Origin: Gammaproteobacteria bacterium
Lineage (GTDB): Bacteria > Pseudomonadota > Gammaproteobacteria > DSM-16500
Reading direction: 5' to 3'
Assembly: GCA_014132595.1 (NCBI GenBank)
Contig: BMAG01000058.1
Location: 1 to 64,000 of the forward strand
DNA: 64,000 bases
In this document: positions 61,546 to 64,000 of the stretch, piece by piece
Numbering within the stretch: position 1 is the stretch's first letter
How the letters are laid out: each line of letters opens with the position of its first letter
Translations under genes and position numbers: made by a program
Notes under the pieces: generated by a model
What the model saw: the letters and a program-made list of their open reading frames with translations, nothing else
Told to the model about the DNA's origin: nothing
Databases searched by the model: none

Positions 61546-63263
61546 ATTTCCATGTGTTCAACTAATAATTGCACTTTAGATTTATTTCTAAATTCGTTGA
61601 CATCCATTTTATAAATAATGTTGACACGCTCGCATCGATAATTGGGCCATTGATTGATATCAGTATTAAATGCAATAGCATCAAATAATTTATCGTCTTT
61701 AGCCAAGGTCATTTTCAAATGTTTTCCTGTTAATAACCGTTGCTCAACGATATCAAAAACGCCTTCAAATAAAGGCTCCGGGAAAGCTTGGCCCCAAGGA
61801 CCTGCCTCACGCAGCAATTCAGCAACTTCAAGCGTTAACTCATGTGTTTCTAACTCACCATCACTGTAAAGCGCATGATGCAAATCTTCTTCTTTTAATT
61901 GATCACAAACAACCTGATCAAAAGCCCGTGAAAAATCATCCAATGCTGCGCGTGGCAATGTCAATCCTGCAGCCATAGCATGTCCGCCAAATTTACTAAT
62001 TAAACCCGGAGATTGAGAGGCAATTTGTGCTAATACATCACGAATATGTAATCCGGGAATGGAGCGTGCGGAACCTTTCAACTCGGTATCAGTCGAAAGC
62101 GCAAAAGCAATGACAGGTCTACGGAAATGATCTTTAATGCGTGAAGCCAAGATACCAATCACCCCTTGATGCCATTCAGGATCAAATAAACTAATACCGC
62201 GCGGCAACTGCATTTGATCTAATTGAATTTTTTTTAAAAAAGTTAGTGCTTGTTCTTGCATATCTTTTTCAATGATACGTCGTTCATCATTTAATTGATC
62301 CAGAATACTTACCATATCACGTGCACGTACGGCATCATCACAAAGCAAACTTTCAATGCCTAAAGACATATCATCTAAACGGCCGGCAGCATTTAAACGA
62401 GGCGCTACCACAAATCCTAAATCTGCTGCCACAATCCGTTTTGGATTTCTATTACCTAATTCTAATAATGCACTAATGCCTGGCACACAATGGCCTGCAC
62501 GAATACGCCGCAAACCTTGCTGAACTAAAATACGATTATTATGATCCAATGCGACGACATCAGCGACTGTCCCTAAAGCCACTAAATCTAATAATTTTGA
62601 CATATTGGGTTCTGGAATAGCCTGCTTAAAAAACCACTGGCATTCAGTTAAATGACGTCTTAATGCAAGCATGACATAAAAAATAACGCCCACTCCCGCA
62701 ATGCATTTACTCGGGAAAGTATCATCCGGTTGATTAGGATTGACGATGGCATCCGCAGAAGGCAAAGTATCGGCTGTCAAATGATGATCTGTAATAATGA
62801 CTTGTATTCCTAATTCTTTAGCCGCTGCAACACCTGCATGATTGGCAATACCATTATCCACTGTCACGATGAGCGCGGGATTGAATTCTTTCACTGCCAC
62901 TTGCACTAACTCAGGTGTGAGCCCATATCCAAATGCAAATCGGTTCGGCACCAGAAATGAAACGTGTTTTGCGCCAAAGCTGCGTAAAGCACGAATCGCA
63001 ACAGCCGTACTCGTTGCCCCATCCACGTCAAAATCGCCTACGATTAAAATATTTTTTTGCAGGCGTAATGCATCAAATAAACAGTCAACGGCTTTATCAA
63101 TCCCGAGCAAAGATTGATATGGCAGCAAATGTTCAAGCCCGTATTCAAGTTCAGTATTTGATTTTATCCCGCGGGCTGAATAAACACGTTGCAATACGGC
63201 AGGTAAATGTGGAAAAAGTGAGTCTGTAATATCAATATTTCGTTTTATTATTTTTTTTTGCAT
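61536..63263 (-). CDS. recJ: Single-stranded-DNA-specific exonuclease RecJ
   Basis: 5'-3' exonuclease of the DHH phosphoesterase superfamily acting in recombination and mismatch repair. Its 575 residues match the E. coli enzyme (577). Motif I is GDFDVDGATSTAVA, motif III the DHH of VIITDHHLTADTLP, then NPNQPDD; the DHHA1 part has KFGGHAMAAGLTL. The AAGGA box eight bases before the ATG at 63263 supports the start. Confidence 0.97.
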   Translation of the reverse strand: MQKKIIKRNIDITDSLFPHLPAVLQRVYSARGIKSNTELEYGLEHLLPYQSLLGIDKAVDCLFDALRLQKNILIVGDFDVDGATSTAVAIRALRSFGAKHVSFLVPNRFAFGYGLTPELVQVAVKEFNPALIVTVDNGIANHAGVAAAKELGIQVIITDHHLTADTLPSADAIVNPNQPDDTFPSKCIAGVGVIFYVMLALRRHLTECQWFFKQAIPEPNMSKLLDLVALGTVADVVALDHNNRILVQQGLRRIRAGHCVPGISALLELGNRNPKRIVAADLGFVVAPRLNAAGRLDDMSLGIESLLCDDAVRARDMVSILDQLNDERRIIEKDMQEQALTFLKKIQLDQMQLPRGISLFDPEWHQGVIGILASRIKDHFRRPVIAFALSTDTELKGSARSIPGLHIRDVLAQIASQSPGLISKFGGHAMAAGLTLPRAALDDFSRAFDQVVCDQLKEEDLHHALYSDGELETHELTLEVAELLREAGPWGQAFPEPLFEGVFDIVEQRLLTGKHLKMTLAKDDKLFDAIAFNTDINQWPNYRCERVNIIYKMDVNEFRNKSKVQLLVEHMEMIK

Positions 63264-63292
63264 GTAAATCCTTATAATTTATTTTTCTACTC

Positions 63293-63373
63293 CGCTTAGA
63301 AATTCCCCTCTCCCGCCCCTTGAATGACACAAGAAAATATATTTTGAGTGCGGGAGAGGGTCAGGGTGAGGGG
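63293..63373 (-). repeat. Dispersed palindromic repeat, family I, copy C (inverted)
   Basis: Read on the minus strand, it shows the order CCCTCTCCCGCACTCAAAAT, then GGGCGGGAGAGGGGAATTTC and TAAGC, as copies A, B and D do on the plus strand. With copy D it forms a large inverted repeat around 63374-63386. Confidence 0.8.
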
Positions 63374-63386
63374 AAAACTGCGACTT

Positions 63387-63469
63387 ACCCTCACCCTAAC
63401 CCTCTCCCGCACTAGAAAGTGTGTTTATTATCTCATCCCATGGGCGGGAGAGGGGAATTTCTAAGCAAC
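63387..63469 (+). repeat. Dispersed palindromic repeat, family I, copy D
   Basis: ACCCTCACCCTAACCCTCTC and CCGCACTAGAAA at the left and GGGCGGGAGAGGGGAATTTC plus TAAGCAAC at the right. It is the best-preserved copy. Its right part (63433-63469) encodes the last dozen residues of the 91-aa membrane protein on the minus strand. Confidence 0.8.
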
Positions 63470-63708
63470 AAATGTTTTTTGTTATAACGATTTACCGCCA
63501 CCACACTCCAGATGCAAGATCCTAGCCACACTAATATAATCGGCACCGGCAGCATACTGCTTACCACAATGAACCCTAAAACAATCATCACAACACCGCC
63601 CACCGTGCTTGCATAAAGCAAACCCACTGGCCCTAAAAATACACTAAACAATAAGGCAACCGCCAAATTTTTAAAAGGTAAAGTCGATGTTCTCTGTGTG
63701 TCATTCAT
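63433..63708 (-). CDS. Small membrane protein, 91 aa
   Basis: Not assigned to a named family. Two or three hydrophobic segments (KNLAVALLFSVFLGPVGLLY; VVMIVLGFIVVSSMLPVPII; LVWLGSCIWSVVAVNRY) suggest an inner-membrane protein. The last residues (about HLLLRNSPLPPMG) are encoded by a family I repeat copy, so the original C-terminus probably ended close to NRYNKK and has been extended. It lies five bases after the aminotransferase gene and is likely co-transcribed with it. Confidence 0.75.
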   Translation of the reverse strand: MNDTQRTSTLPFKNLAVALLFSVFLGPVGLLYASTVGGVVMIVLGFIVVSSMLPVPIILVWLGSCIWSVVAVNRYNKKHLLLRNSPLPPMG

Positions 63709-63713
63709 TGCAC

Positions 63714-64000
63714 TTATATCCTTAATGTTCCCGATGACACACGCTGCATGAATTGTTTTATGTTTTCCAATGCACGCTTCATACGCGGTTCATCTTCCAC
63801 TAAACTAATTCGAATATAGCCATCTCCATGCTCACCGAAGCCCACACCCGGTGAAACTCTCACATGTGCTTCGCGTAATAATAATTGGGCAAACTCTAAT
63901 GAATTCATGTGTTGGAACTGTTTAGGAACTTTCAACCATAAAAACATCGTAGCTTTGGGTACTTCAATGTCCCAACCGGCGTCTTTCAAACCTGTACACA
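63714..64000 (-). CDS. PLP-dependent aminotransferase, C-terminal part (AlaC-like; 5' end outside window)
   Basis: The frame stays open to the window edge, so this is the last 95 residues of a class I/II aminotransferase. VPKATMFLWLKVP, SLEFAQLLLREAHVRVSPG and GFGEHGDGYIRISLVEDEPR match the C-terminal domain of AlaC (YfdZ)-type alanine transaminases, with the carboxylate-binding arginine in YIRISL. The active-site lysine lies outside the window. A related aminotransferase of the same subgroup cannot be excluded. Confidence 0.85.
   Translation of the reverse strand, partial: CTGLKDAGWDIEVPKATMFLWLKVPKQFQHMNSLEFAQLLLREAHVRVSPGVGFGEHGDGYIRISLVEDEPRMKRALENIKQFMQRVSSGTLRI

Noticed and set aside
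63374-63432. CRISPR-like spacing of the repeats near 63.3-63.5 kb
   Set aside because: There are only two copies in opposite orientation with internal palindromes; this is an inverted pair of dispersed repeats, not a CRISPR array.

Overview
The window comes from an AT-rich gammaproteobacterium. Gene content and order (mreB-mreC-mreD-rng-yhdP, gatCAB, lptF-lptG divergent from pepA-holC-valS, pyrG-kdsA, accA-tilS, dnaE, an E. coli-ordered his operon) fit a free-living-capable gammaproteobacterium. The very large, lysine/asparagine-rich, family-less ORFs with hydrophobic C-terminal modules resemble the effector-like genes of Legionellales (Legionella, Coxiella, Aquicella, Berkiella relatives). 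The placement is an inference from style and synteny, not from a marker-gene tree. I saw no rRNA, tRNA, CRISPR array or transposase.

Layout. 1-2.8 kb: 3' part of metG, a stripped-down RnfB-like ferredoxin, and purH. 2.8-9.8 kb: the histidine operon hisG-D-C-B-H-A-F-IE, preceded by a His-rich leader peptide and a textbook attenuator. HisG looks like the long (E. coli-type) enzyme cut off before its C-terminal regulatory domain. 9.9-11.1 kb: a small DEDDh exonuclease and an unknown coiled-coil protein. 11.2-19.1 kb (minus strand): the cell-shape cluster mreB-mreC-mreD followed by rng and yhdP. 19.5-22.7 kb: gatCAB, closed by a strong terminator. 22.8-23.3 kb: a MazF/RHH toxin-antitoxin pair.

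23.6-37.5 kb: three consecutive giant ORFs (1211, 1747 and 1542 aa). The first two are full-length paralogs with a conserved C-terminal membrane module and near-identical promoters carrying a sigma-S-like -10 (24 of 29 bases). The third carries a different, internally repeated N-terminal module. 37.5-44.5 kb: lptG/lptF (minus), then pepA-holC-valS (plus). 44.6-49.8 kb: two more unknown large ORFs (1023 and 618 aa) transcribed divergently. A short beta-rich motif seems to recur in three of the five large unknown proteins. 49.9-52.3 kb: kdsA and pyrG (minus). 52.5-53.8 kb: a Cys-rich mini membrane protein and a secreted protein. 53.8-56.0 kb: tilS and accA (minus). 56.2-57.4 kb: a DUF4143-type ATPase. 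57.5-60.9 kb: dnaE. 61.0-61.5 kb: a second secreted protein sharing a C-terminal Cys/Trp motif with the first. 61.5-64 kb (minus): recJ, a small membrane protein and the 3' end of an AlaC-like aminotransferase.

Two dispersed palindromic repeat families occur between genes. Family I (about 75 bp, with CCTCTCCCGCACTAGAAA and GGGAGAGGGGAATT arms) has four copies and reaches into two coding regions, forming the apparent N-terminus of MreC and the C-terminus of a 91-aa membrane protein. Family II has GTCATTGC / GCAATGAC ends. MreC may start at a rare ATC codon behind a strong Shine-Dalgarno. The most promising undescribed material is the set of five large unknown proteins and their shared promoter and motif signatures.
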